Assembly (NCBI GenBank): GCA_033557685.1
Contig: JAWQRN010000351.1
Span: 1 to 30,897, forward strand
Direction of reading: 5' to 3'
DNA from: Sperchopsis tessellata
Taxonomy: Eukaryota > Arthropoda > Insecta > Coleoptera > Hydrophilidae
DNA length: 30,897 nucleotides
Below, one piece after another: positions 10,340-21,109 of the stretch. The position numbers and the translations under genes are program-made. Within the stretch, counting starts at the first letter, position 1. The number at the start of each line of letters is the position of its first letter. A model generated the notes under the pieces. It searched no databases. It worked only from the letters and a program-made list of their open reading frames with translations, and had not been told where the DNA came from.

Positions 10340-10700
10340 CACTAAACAACTATTAAACATAAAACCAAAATTAATACAATTGGTCCAAATTCAAGAACAA
10401 ATAGAAAATTATACTACCATAATAACCAAAACTATCACAGAGGCCTTAGAATTTGCAGATAAACATATCTCAACTGCAAAGTACATACCTCGCTTCTACT
10501 TAATATCATCCAAAACATAAAAAAAAAGTTCCACACTCTCACAAATACCACCAAATAAGACCTTTTTTTAAACTGAAAATAATAGGCTCGTTAATCATCT
10601 CAATCATAGATTACAGCAGCCTTGTTCATAGTTCTGCAAGCAATTCAATGTTTAGGTGATTTTATATGCTTCAAGAAATATTGAAGAATTGGATATTGTC
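10340..10700 (+). pseudogene. Second LINE: linker and reverse transcriptase thumb fragments
   Basis: From 10340 to 10520 the frame reads ITKTITEALEFADKHIS followed by KYIPR, matching the stretch between endonuclease and reverse transcriptase in the LINE at 4024 (DVIKDAIDISISEKNYI there). At about 10590-10650 the reading IIDYSSLVHSSASNSMF resembles the thumb block IDYGSxVYSSASxS of LINE reverse transcriptases. The whole catalytic palm between these blocks is missing, so a large internal deletion has occurred. It continues the endonuclease piece at 9655-10018 across the SINE. Confidence 0.6.
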
Positions 10701-10794
10701 GATTCAACTAATAAGTATTGGTCACAAAAAATTCACACCCATTAACCAAAGCGCTCATAGACAATTGTCGTTTTGATATCATGCAGAATCCAAA

Positions 10795-12065
10795 ACTAAA
10801 ATTATTTCAGACCCCTAGATTCGCATAACTTTAATTTCCCTGTATATACTGATTATAATATTCAATATTCAATATAACAGCATATGTTGTTATATTAATA
10901 GCAGAATGGACTGCAAAAGTCATATCAAACCGCGGACGAATGATTCTGATGTACGTTTTGCAAAATTCTATCTTTTCATCACTGAACCTGCAACCGGCAA
11001 TATTTTTAAACAGTGTACCGTGCATGCTACTCCTCGCTATTTTGATCTTAGATTCTGCTGTAGACAGGACAGTTAGCGAGAGGTAATTATTTGTGTACAA
11101 ATACAAAAGTTTAATGCGGATTGCAGGTCCACTGATGAGGCGATACCATTCTGCAAAACGTACATCTGAATCACTCGGCCACGGTTTGAAATTACTTTTG
11201 CAGTACATTCTGCTATTAATATAACAGCCGATGCAACTCTGCTAATTATTGTAGTCCGCAATCTTTGTACCAGAGAGATAGACTTTCCAATTTTCGATAT
11301 CTAACTTAGCGTCTACGGAAAATTATTTATATTTGCAAATACCCAAGCGTGGAAATAAGTACACGAATAAATATCTCTTTCTAAAGGTCAACCGCAGAAT
11401 CTAGAATCGAAAGTGCGAAGAGGAGAATGCACCTTATACTCTCTCGAAAGAATGCGGGTTGCAGGTTCACTGATGGAACGGTGGCATTCCGCGAAACGTA
11501 CGTCTGAATCACTCGGCCATAGTTTGAAATTTCTTTTACAGTACCTTTTGCTATTATTATAATAACATATACAGGTCTGTTAATGCACGTAGTCCGCAAT
11601 ATATGGGCCAGGGAGATAGAAATGTTTTCAATTTTCAACATAAAATTTAGCGGCTACGGAAGATAATTTACATTTGCAAATTCACGAGCGGCACTTCCTG
11701 GAAATAATAAAGTTGTACTAATTTTCCAATTTAAACTAGGATTGTAGTACACAAATAATTACCACTTGCTAGCTGCCTACCACAGACTATAGGATAAAAA
11801 GAACGAGGAGTAAAATACACTCTTTCGAAAGAATGCGGGTTGCAGGTTCACTGATGAAGTGGTGGCGTTCCACGAAACGTACGTCGGAATCACTCGCACT
11901 CGGTTTGAATTAACTTTTGCAGTGCAACATCTTATTAATATAACAATAGATGTTACTCTTCTAGTTCACATGGTCCTCAATATACGTGCCAGGGGGATAT
12001 AAATATTTCCAATTTTCAACAATTAATTTAGGGGCTACGGAAGATTATTTACAAACGTAAAATTC
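10795..12065. repeat. Satellite-like array of four ~340-380-bp units, first one inverted
   Basis: The anchor TTGCAGGTYCACTGATG occurs on the plus strand at 11121, 11459 and 11840 and, inverted, at about 10977-10993. A second anchor, CTACGGAARATWATTT, occurs near 11313, 11652 and 12034, with its inverted partner near 10800-10815. Other shared blocks are ACGTACRTCTGAATCACTCG, TTACTTTTGCAGT and TACACAAATAATTAC. Unit spacing is 338 and 381 bases. The inverted unit (about 10795-11105) and the first direct unit meet head to head near 11105, at a near-palindromic ATTTGTGTACAAAT. Open frames in it differ between units and are not coding. The array sits between LINE pieces and may have inserted there or grown there. 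Confidence 0.8.
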
Positions 12066-12284
12066 TATTAAACGTAATGAAATAGTGATGAACATTAGAT
12101 ACAGTGTTAATAAATTTCAAATCAGGGTGAGTAGAATTGGTTTCGTTTCGGTTAAGGTCCGATCCGGATCCCGATTGAAACAGTTGATAATTTGGCCAAT
12201 GCTACCACTCATCACCAGATACTACTACAGATATTATTTCAGTTGCAAAACGTAAAAATTTATACTCTCTGATACTTTCTACAG

Positions 12285-12500
12285 TTAAGGGAAAACAGTG
12301 GCACTTAAATTATGCTATCCCAGGAGGCTACTATTGTACAATTGCACGATTGAAATTTGGGAATAGAAGATATTCCTCTTGCCTTGATCGAATAAATATT
12401 CTAGAAGATCCAATCTGTAATTGTGGTTTCGAAGATTTCGATTTGAATCATATTATTTTGCCTGTCTTTTATACACACAGAATATCACACTAATGCTCAA
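12285..12500 (+). pseudogene. LINE C-terminal Cys/His fragment
   Basis: The plus strand reads TIARLKFGNRRYSSCLDRIN, then ILEDPICNCGFEDFDLNHII, ending in LP where a cysteine is expected. This resembles the end of LINE ORF2 proteins (RLRxGH...DxPxCxCG...LxHxLxxCP), a zinc-binding tail found after the RNase H or reverse transcriptase domain. Two cysteines and the histidine are present; the last cysteine is lost. It may be the 3' remainder of the LINE pieces at 9655-10700, separated from them by the satellite array. Confidence 0.65.
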
Positions 12501-12654
12501 AAAAATGAAAAATTTGTTTTCTTCTTAGCATTATTCCATTGCTTTCAACAAATGGAAAAACTATTTTGATATAATAATTGAATACTATAGAAAAGAGAAT
12601 TTAAAAACTTAATGTATTATATTCACAATTCAGTCCCAATCCCTTAGTTTAACA

Positions 12655-13240
12655 TCATCAAAAATTTAGGCATCACACTAGATATAAAACTAAGATTCCA
12701 TCGACAAGCTTCTCGAATCCAAACAACAACACTAATCAGACTAAACCTACTCTATTCCTTACTAAAATTCTCAGGTCTAACTCAAAGAGCAGCAATTCTT
12801 ACCTATAATTCTTGTATACGATGCGGGTACCTGATATCCTCTATTATTTTCAAATATGGAAACCTATATATCTTGCTTACAAAATCAACTCCTAAGACTT
12901 GCCACCAATCTTCCCATGTATACTCTCATTAAAACACTACACGAAATCACAAACACAAAACCACTCGATGAACACTTTCTGAACGCAAACCAAAAATTCT
13001 ACCAAAAAAAAAAATGCAAAACACAAAAACTATTCTCCAAACAGTCCATCGAGAAAACTTTCACCGCACTCCAAACATACCACTCCACTCACTGTCATAG
13101 CCTAATAAACATCCCTAACTATATTGATTTAATGTAAAGGGCACACAGCCAAAGCAAAGCACTCCTCAAACCCTTAAATTCAAATTGCAACGAGCCCAAG
13201 ACGGCTCGTCATAATAAGTATCTTGAAAGACGTATTCAGA
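12655..13240 (+). pseudogene. LINE reverse transcriptase C-terminal fragment with 3' hairpin
   Basis: Blocks read NLGITLDIKLRFHRQASRIQ, then LIRLNLLYSLLKFSGLTQRA followed by ILTYNSCIR, and after a frame change QNQLLRLATNLPMYTLIKTLHE (about 12880-12960). These match the region after the YADD box of I/Jockey-group reverse transcriptases (LLGITLD...LIRTYKSCIRP...QNKxLRLxTxAP...LHxxL). The codons are C-rich, unlike the flanks. Near the end, CGAGCC (13191-13196) and GGCTCG (13203-13208) form a six-pair stem with a six-base loop, the same geometry as the first hairpin at the 3' end of the 4024-7980 LINE. The fragment is 5'-truncated. Confidence 0.65.
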
Positions 13241-15088
13241 TAAGTTCCAGCCCAGTCGTGTCCATAAGAAGTGTGTAGATAAGTATGTGCTGAAGATCTT
13301 TTTTGCGCTATTATATATCCTCACATACAATTTGGCATAATAATCTAGAGAGCATCTTCTGATATATCAAGAGTGTCTATCCTATAAAAGAGGGTTCTCA
13401 TTGCGGGTACTTTAAGGAATGCAAAATGTTTACCATTCCTAGTTTATACATTAAATAATGTCTTTTGTTTGTTCCTAAAAATAATTGAAAATTTAATACT
13501 GCATGTATATACATGAGTAAAATACTTGGAGGGCGGATAATTTTATATTTACTATTTATCGCATTGAGCTGATGCACAAAAATCTTGCTAACTGTATTTA
13601 TGGCTGTATAATGCGTTACTGACACACAGATAGCCGGCGTTGCAAAATTCCTGTGAAAGTTATTTGATATTACTTTTGAGCCAGATCTTATAGCAGATTA
13701 TATATCGTATTTCAATTAGATCCCAATGTCGTATATATATAAATTGATGAAAAATGCAGAACAAATACCCATATACACGAAGATAAATTTCGGCAAACAA
13801 AAAGCTAATGCTATCTTGGTTCAAACGTAGCTCTAAGTTTTCCAACTCCAGGAATCCTCAAAAATATGTAAAATTTTTAAAAAGTTTGATGTAAAGTTAA
13901 TACAGTTAGAGTTGAGCTATGTTGTTGAATATTATAGGATTTTAAAATTTTGCGATGGTAAGTAAATCCAAACGCAACTTTGTTAAACTTGTGAGAGTAT
14001 TTATGGTGAAAATGTATTGAACAAAATTGATAACAATATATTTGTTAACAATTTGTTTATTATTTATTCTATTCTCTGATTTGTTAACAACTCCGTACAG
14101 AAATAGTATATGCAACTTTGATGATACTCATATGTAGTTTGAAAATAAGATAACATTTAATTTAAACAATGTTACTTTCTGTAACTGCAACTTCATTACT
14201 TTTTCATTAAATATTATTTTATGATGCTCGTGAAACTATTATTTTGATAGCTTTCAACCTCTGCTCCAACAGCAGAGTTGCCGCGAAAGCTACGACAACA
14301 TTATATTAGAGAAATCATGTAAAATATGACATCTATTCCAGCATGCATTTTATATTTGTACATTTTTGAACTTGTTTGTGTACTAATTTATATATGTTCT
14401 TTCGGAATGTAAATTTTTATTTACATTTCAATTTTTATTTCTTGACAAAGTTTTTATTATTCTCAAGAAATTGTTTTTTCATTATTTCAAGTTTTTTCTT
14501 ACAAATTTATCTATCTACATACTCTATCAATAATTTGTACTCGAATATAATGTTTTAATAACCTGTTGATGTATATACATGTTCATTTTAGAATTACTTA
14601 ATAGATTATGTTATAGCAGCAAAGCATTTCTCAATTACCTAATAGATTGAGCTTTAGCATTTATTTTATTGAGTATTTTAGAATAAGTTGTATAAAGTAT
14701 GTTGCAGCTAACACCAAATTATTTGTATATTACTTTTTTGAGTTTTTTTATAATAAGTTGTTAACTATAATACGCTTTTGATATTGTAGCAGCAAAGTAT
14801 TTAATATCTGATATTTATATGTTGTCGACTATTGTTATGAATTGGTAATATTTGAATCAAATAAACAAAATATATGCCGTTCAGGGTACTTCTGCAACCA
14901 CTAGAGGGTAGTGAATAAGATAATGCCTTTCATATATTTGGGTTAAAGCTCAGGTCACGCGAACGGCACAAAATTACAGATAAGCGTGTATATAGTAAGC
15001 GTATATTATCTAATAGATGCGACTTATCGACGGCGTCTGTTAACATTATTGGGGCGGCCGATATTAAATTTGCCTACTCACAGTAATT
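13241..15088. other. Gene-free A+T-rich stretch
   Basis: No coding similarity seen. Around 14610-14810 the phrases TAGCAGCAAAGYATTT and GAATAAGTTGT recur loosely, suggesting a very old ~85-90-bp tandem repeat. TGCCGTTC at 14875-14882 pairs perfectly with GAACGGCA at 14961-14968, enclosing 78 bases; this may be a small hairpin element. Confidence 0.4.
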
Positions 15089-15397
15089 CAGCGTAATGAG
15101 CTAATTCTTCATTTCCCAAAAAGCCAGACACGAGAATGCCTCCGACCGTTTCAAGAAAATCCTCCAAATCCCACAAAACAAGTTCCTGCCCAATTTCTCC
15201 GCTATACTCCCACCATATACTTGCATTCCATCACCATAACCCCTCCTCATGAGTACTACTTCGACGGACAGAACGAAAACTTTTTCCATAAAACCTCTTC
15301 CCACGACAATCCTCTTATCCTGACCACCACATCTACCAAACTCCCCGACAATCCCAAGTATATTTCACTAACCTCCAACCTGTCAAACAACAATTAA
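15089..15397 (+). other. Unidentified open frame without a start codon
   Basis: An open frame of about 100 codons begins upstream of or at 15089 and stops with TAA at 15395-15397, with no ATG. It starts QRNELILHFPKSQTRE and is rich in Pro, Thr and Ser (for example TITPPHEYYFDGQNENFF and LTSNLSNNN). Base composition is C-rich, like the LINE coding regions nearby and unlike the flanks. The same peptide start recurs at 15517 as QRDELVRHFSKSETQEN, so this looks like a piece of a repeated coding element, possibly LINE ORF1 or a gag-type region. I do not recognise the family. Confidence 0.4.
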
Positions 15398-15566
15398 ACA
15401 AGTTAAGGGCTGCCTGTGGCCTAAAACAAGTCCCACTATAAATATCCCGAACCTAAGCAAGAATCCCTACAGCTTGATGGCAAAAGAAGTCAACTTCTCG
15501 GCCCACCGGCCGAAGGCAGCGTGATGAGCTAGTTCGTCATTTCTCTAAAAGCGAGACACAAGAAAA
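15089..15566 (+). repeat. 50-bp direct repeat pair 428 bp apart
   Basis: 15089-15138 and 15517-15566 agree at roughly 40 of 50 bases and both read R(N/D)EL(I/V)xHF(P/S)KS in the same register. Just before the second copy is a perfect six-pair hairpin, TCGGCC (15498-15503) with GGCCGA (15508-15513). Two tandem partial copies of one element, with the hairpin at the end of the first, would explain this. Confidence 0.55.
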
Positions 15567-15639
15567 TCACGAACCTTAGTTTACGTATGACTGATTTGAA
15601 TCAGTAAAGCTATTGGGATCAGTATAAGAAAGCAGGAAG

Positions 15640-17340
15640 AGAATCCGCGGAGTATAAACAGTTGCCAAAGAATATTAAATGTGTGCACCTACAACTGCCG
15701 CGCATTGTCCACCAAAGGTCTGAAAGAAATCATAATTGCAAAGTAGATATATATTGTACTACTGTGGTACTAACAATGGAGAAGATAAAGTGGAGTTGGT
15801 TTTATGATTGACAAAAGACTAAAAATCCGAATTGTTAAATTGGTAGTATATCTGACAGAATCACAAAATAAAAACATAGATCTCTAGGCGATATAAACTC
15901 CAAATTCTGTAAATATATGTCCCAATTAACAGCCATTCAGACAAGGTAGTCGAAGCTTTCTATGAAGAGGTGACAGATCTTCGTGAGAGTTCAAATGCAG
16001 AATTTAAGTTCATCTTAGGTGCAAAAGTAGGAGAAAAACAACCAGGTAGTTAGGTTGAAGGTGCATTCGGCTTTGAAAGAACAAATGGACGAGGCAAGAG
16101 ACTAGTAAAATTTGCATTACCAAAGAGTCTGTATATAGCAAATACTATGTTTGATAAGAAAACGTCACGCAGATGGACATGGCAAGTCCCTGACGATACC
16201 AGGAACGAGGTTGACTATATACTCACTAAGAAAAAAAGACTCAAGGTTCTGAATCGTTTTGATACTGGAAGTTATCACCGTTTTGTTCGATATAGAAAAT
16301 CTTTAAAGATAATATTAGAAAGACTAAAATTAATAACTAGTGCTTAATAGCAGATTTGTTGATCTTGAAGAAGTAATGTGTTTCCTATAATACCAGATAA
16401 AGTCATAGATAGGTATGCCAATGGTAAAATAGGGTCAGAAATCAACATAGAGAACTAAATATTAAAGCTAAGAGAAGAAGGTAGAATTTAAAGTATTAGG
16501 AAGTTGATGATCGATGATAAAACGGAAATCCTTGAAGTGGTTAGAAAGTTTTATCAAGAACTATATTGAGATGAACGTAACAATATAAACGTCTCTATCA
16601 AGGAAAACATTACACCCGTTACAACAATATTAATATAAGATGTAGCAAATGCTTTAAAATCTATGAAATGTGGAGAAGCACTAGGTGAAGACGGGATCAT
16701 GTTTGTCATACTAAAAATTGCTGGAGATAAGATAGACAATGAAATAAATCATATGTGGCTTATTAGATCCTTAACAAAATAATTTTGAATCGCCTTGAAG
16801 ACTAACCATTCTTACCAACCCAGAGAAACAGGAATGCTTTCGTAAGAGATACAGTATTATTCACCACAATCACATGGTGCATGAATTGATATCTAGATCT
16901 AAGGAGTATAACCTTCCATTGTTTTGTTTTTTTGTAAAATACGAGGCACGTTCAACATTCATAAGAAGTTACATAAAGAGACACCACTTTGCCGATTCAG
17001 GTCTAGAATATATGTTTTGGGAACTAGATTAGGAATAAAAGGAAATAAATGAGTTTCAAACAACGCAACGAAGTATTGAGAAATTCATGATATTTTTAGA
17101 ATTAGAGATATAAAACGCTGTGCATGGATAATAAGCCAGATTAATATCAGGGACTTTATAGTGAAAGTCAAGGTGCATAATATCTTGGAAGGCGAGCAGA
17201 TTTTTTTTTAAAGCTGAGAGACAACTTAGGCTAAAACAAAAACCTAATATTAGGTGGGGCAGGTAACTTGGAATTTATTTGGAAGTCATGTGGATGCAAT
17301 TAACGCAAAACAGTGGCGAGTGGAAGGAATATGCATGATA
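15640..17340 (+). mobile_element. RTE-like LINE, internally deleted and inactive
   Basis: The endonuclease half (15660-16346) includes a decayed start (CTYNCRALSTKGLKEII), AFYEEVTDLRE, then KFILGAKVG where LGDFNAKVG is expected, NGRGKRLVKFA, NTMFDKK and SRRWTWQVPDDTRNEVDYIL, and finally FDTGSYHRFVRYR in place of the SDHRLVR catalytic block. The reverse transcriptase part gives EVVRKFYQELY (about 16536), ALKSMKCGEALGEDGIMFVI (about 16652-16710), FRKRYSIIHHNHMVHEL (about 16838) and SRSKEYNLPLFCFF. The palm with the YADD box is absent. The end near 17250-17337 resembles the basic C-terminal tail (NIRWGR...MWMQLTQNSGEWKEYA). The loss of F and N in GDFNA and of D in SDH shows the endonuclease is dead. 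Family: RTE/CFDP2-like endonuclease, by phrase similarity. Confidence 0.75.
16147..16347 (+). pseudogene. Longest intact frame of the RTE-like endonuclease
   Basis: A 66-codon frame containing the diagnostic SRRWTWQVPDDTRNEVDYIL block and the altered TGSYHRFVRYRKS, where the family has TGSDHRLVR. The Asp to Tyr change removes a catalytic residue. This is the best query for placing the element. Confidence 0.7.
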
Positions 17341-17545
17341 ACCTATATGGTAATAATTAAATTAATCTTGTTTGAATACATGTTTTAAATACTTATGTAT
17401 ATGTATATTTATGTTGTTTCTTTCCACAAACATCAGTATTTGTTTTCCAAAACGCGTTTTAACTATTGTTCAATATAGCTAATTTTGGTGGTATATCTTT
17501 TAAAGATTACAGAAATATAGATCAATAGTTGAAACATATTTTTAG

Positions 17546-17779
17546 ACAGATATTCAAGTGACTATAATTCATTGCCTTCGTCTGACCCAGAGTAATTTTG
17601 GACATGAAGTGGACACACTAAAGAAATTAAATTTCAAGAGTTCTAAACTACTATTGGATAAGTTTTCTGTTCACCATCAGCCACACCAATTTGTAAATCT
17701 CAAAGAGTTTTTAAAAGAAGTAAATAAATATCAGAGCAAACAAATTAAATCAATACAAGCGTTAGTGAGATGTAGCTAA
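17546..17779 (+). CDS. Possible terminal exon of an unidentified host gene
   Basis: An ATATTTTTAG sequence ending at 17545 could be a splice acceptor; directly after it an open frame of 77 codons runs in phase to a TAA at 17777-17779. The peptide begins TDIQVTIIHCLRLTQSNFGH, is hydrophilic and Lys/Leu-rich (FVNLKEFLKEVNKYQSKQIK), and has a normal mix of residues with no simple-sequence bias. An AATAAA polyadenylation signal lies ten bases after the stop (17789-17794). I do not recognise the protein. No upstream exon is found in the window, but it could lie beyond or within the LINE region. The frame could also be chance: 77 codons is not rare in 31 kb of A+T-rich DNA. Confidence 0.3.
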   Translation, partial: TDIQVTIIHCLRLTQSNFGHEVDTLKKLNFKSSKLLLDKFSVHHQPHQFVNLKEFLKEVNKYQSKQIKSIQALVRCS

Positions 17780-17795
17780 AGTTAAATTAATAAAT

Positions 17796-18268
17796 TTTAT
17801 TTTAGTTCACTAAAGCATATATCGATTTCACTTTTGCGTTCTTCTAAATACGTATTGAAATTTTCTATAACCTTATAAGCTTTATAGTAGCTTTTAATTT
17901 GTGTTCAGAAAAGAAAAAAAAAATTAAATGTAGATAACATTTGAACTCCCCTCGTATTTGAAAAAAATTTCAATTTTTGTAATATCCAAAAAGAAGCGTG
18001 GCCGAATAATAAAACATTTTATTCACGCCTTGGCATTACAAATAATTACTGCGGTTAAAAAAGGCACGCAGTCCATTTTCTTTCGGGGTAATTTGATCGC
18101 CCAAGTTTGGCCACACCGGAAGTTCTCGCCTCACATATTACGCAGAACAGAAAAGAGAGAACTGATGAAAACTTTCGGAAACTTAATTTGAAAACTTAAA
18201 AAGAGCATGTTCTGGTCGCGTCTTTTATTAAGTTAAACAATCAAAAGTTTCCCGGGACCGGAGAGTCC
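17796..18268. other. Short stretch without a supported gene
   Basis: A 77-codon plus-strand frame at 17958-18191 (KKISIFVISKKKRGRIIKHF at its start) is basic and has no recognisable motif. Composition becomes less A+T-rich from about 18050 on, in step with the coding-like relic that follows on the other strand. Confidence 0.35.
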
Positions 18269-18269
18269 T

Positions 18270-18789
18270 CTACGTAGCAACAGCCAGTTTGCATAATTCC
18301 ACTCCATCCACTCTTGCAGGAATGTCTGGATGGTGCTCTCGGAGGTAGTGTGCATGTTCGATGCCTGCGCTATAGCAGTTCCGCCATATTAAACAATTTG
18401 TATATGGACTAAGACTGTTGGTGCAATGCATACACAGTGCATAGTTTGTTTTGCCGCTTTTATCTTCCCATCTTTGGTAGTCAGTCTTCCGGACAGATAC
18501 CAGCATGCTTTTGCAGGCACGTTCGTGCAGTTAGGAAAAGAACTATTAAAATAAACCATTAAGACACAACACATTGTTTCTTGAACATGTGCTGAACTTG
18601 CTTATGAGATTTAAAGTGATTTATGTACAAAGTTCTAGTCTTGAGTAAACTCGTTTTATTTTCGATGAATTGTATTAAAAATTGGAATATTGCATTCTGA
18701 TGTGCATCACGATTTTGCCATTTATAACGTTGTGATAACTTGCCTACCCTGGTTTTCGAGAAATTTTCTTGTTCTTGGTCATTATCCAT
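18270..18789 (-). pseudogene. Unidentified coding-like relic
   Basis: Two consecutive minus-strand frames give protein-like sequence. The first (18789 to 18559, ATG start) begins MDNDQEQENFSKTRVGKLSQ and includes FQFLIQFIENKTSLLKTRTL. The second (about 18510 to 18270) reads DYQRWEDKSGKTNYALCMHC, then TNCLIWRNCYSAGIEHAHYL and ends with ARVDGVELCKLAVAT. The CMHC and His-rich part could suggest metal binding, but the pattern is not one I know. G+C content is higher than on either side. A third frame covers the join with PAKACWYLSGR. A decayed transposon protein or a host retro-copy are both possible. Confidence 0.35.
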
Positions 18790-19523
18790 TTCAAGTCCGA
18801 AATACTTAAATATTGTATGATAATAACTTTAATTAATAAGAATTCACTAGTAAAATTTGATTATCAGTAATAATATACCAAAACCTTGCAGTTTTATCAG
18901 TAAATTTTGTCGCTGTACTCGCGAGAGCATTCATTACTATTACATAATTCGAATTCAATTGCCAAATGTTATAGCTCCTTCATTTTGACTCCTATTAATA
19001 TTGTTTCATTTTTCAGCAAATTGATCTACAGTCCTTTGATCTGAGAAATATTAAATAATTGCTTCATTAATTCCTTGTCATGTTTTTATATATGTTCGGA
19101 ACATTATCAATTCGGCTTCCTTATTTATTAATTTAGAACATATAGAGGATCATATTGTACTTGTTAAATCGACATGATGTCCATATTCGTTTATAATTTC
19201 TTCAATTATTCTATGAAAATATTTATTCCTGTTTCCATACCATTAAAAATCGGGATATTATCTAGATCAACTTTAAATAGTTGATAGTTAATACCTATTT
19301 CGGGAGTTATTAATTTTGCAGGTTTTGTAGGAGATACCATAAACTAACATTTTGGCGATAAAATGATATTTGTCTAAATTCAACTACGTAAAAGATATTT
19401 TGATGACTGAGTTGCCAAAATTTCTATGTATAAGTTTACACAACATACAAAGTCATTTTATCGAGGTTTCTTTTAGATTAATAAATATAATTTGTCTTAT
19501 TACCATGTTAATATTAATAATAA

Positions 19524-19527
<4 letters not shown>

Positions 19528-19562
<35 letters not shown>
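19528..19562. repeat. (TA)n microsatellite
   Basis: About 17 uninterrupted TA units, preceded by an ATT/AAT-rich run. Confidence 0.95.
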
Positions 19563-19565
<3 letters not shown>

Positions 19566-20167
19566 CACATTGACTTTTACAAATATGTAAATTTAATTCA
19601 CAATTAGTTAACAGTATTATAGCCCCTATATTGTTTGCTGTATATCTCCTTTGCACTTCAGTAGTCGAAGGTAAAAATTGCCTTGCTTGCTATGAAGTTG
19701 GCAATACGTCTCAAGGCTGTTGTGCTGTGTGGGTTGGTTCTTAGCTGGAAAAGTGTTGGGACGCATCTTAGATTTTTGGTGTTAAATATGTAATTATCAT
19801 CGATTGATTCAAATCATTCAAAGTCCAGTTTTTTATCCGTACGACTACGCCAATTATAACTTTTAGAGAAAAACTCTTCTTTTAGTAGTATACTAAAATT
19901 TATGTTTGCCTATATTAAGATGCAGACTAAGTATGTCGTGTTACGTGGTTGACAGGATAAGAGCTAATTCTACCTAGTTGTTTACCAACTATGCTTTTAT
20001 ATTAATATATTAAGACGCAATGTTTACAATAACATGTTTTTGTATTATTCTGGTTAGTTAGTAGATAAAGAACCGACATTTTCTGTGTTTCTGAATTTCT
20101 ACGTGGGTGTTTTGATCCAGAGTTCCCATAGCTTCCAACAAGTTGGGTGTATTTATCAGATTTATAT

Positions 20168-20171
<4 letters not shown>

Positions 20172-20204
<33 letters not shown>
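20172..20204. repeat. (TA)n microsatellite
   Basis: About 16 uninterrupted TA units. Confidence 0.95.
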
Positions 20205-20207
<3 letters not shown>

Positions 20208-21109
20208 ATCATATGGCGCTACTATAAATTTTATAATGATAGTGGTAGGTTCTAATATTGTCATAAAGTTAAGGGTTGTTAAGTGTTTTAAAGATTTCAC
20301 TGGAAACATTATCAAAATATAATTTAAGCAAATTAAACACAATTGAATTACAATACAATGAAGTTAGATATTCAAATCAGTTATACTATATAATTGACAA
20401 AATATAAATAATCTATCTAACCATAATACTAAATTAAATCTAACGAGTTTTTACATTAAACTGGGTGCACACACCCTGGTGTACACACCACACGAAACTA
20501 CCTACATGACCAACTCATCTCTCTTGCACTTCAGAATCTACTGACACTTTCCATTTCCTCATTCTTCTTTTATTTATATAAACTATTTACTAACTGTCAG
20601 CTAGTATCAGGTAACTTAAAAGCACACCACATGTTTTTTTATGACTAGACAAAATTTCATGTACTATTTATTAAGTATCATATATTATAGCTATTGTAAT
20701 TCCTACATTGCATATTTAGTGTGTTGAAATATACATACTACATATTTCCGTGAAACTACTGATGTACTTATAAAAAGTTAGTAATTAAAATTGGTGGTGA
20801 TATACACTAAACAAATTCATATGAATCATACCAAATACGAAGGTTCCTATTACATAGTAGCTCATTTACGGTTTGTGCTTTTGAAATATCGTGCTCATGT
20901 TCATAGAATAACTTTGGAATATCAAAACTATTTAGTTATATTTATATATATATTGTATAAAAAATTTAATAATTCATAATAATACAATATTTATTAATTA
21001 TATGTTATATTTATTCTCTCTTCTATAGAATTGACACTAAATTGACCAGACCTTTCCTCCATAACGTTCATCGTTAATTCCCAAAAATATTTTTATATAT
21101 ATTATTTAA

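Noticed and set aside
10831..11208. 125-codon minus-strand frame in the satellite array
   Set aside because: It spans the head-to-head junction of repeat units, and the same sequence is not open in the other units.
14570..14830. Tandem repeat of ~85-90 bp
   Set aside because: Only short phrases (TAGCAGCAAAG, AATAAGTTGT) recur in otherwise A+T-rich DNA; too weak to call as a feature of its own.
15498..15513. Intrinsic (rho-independent) terminator
   Set aside because: A hairpin is present but no T run follows, and such terminators do not apply in this eukaryotic setting.
19453..19656. Minus-strand open frame across the (TA)n tract
   Set aside because: It translates largely as YIYIYI from the microsatellite; no other protein signal. 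The frames at 19370-19573 and 20058-20342 were dropped for the same reason.
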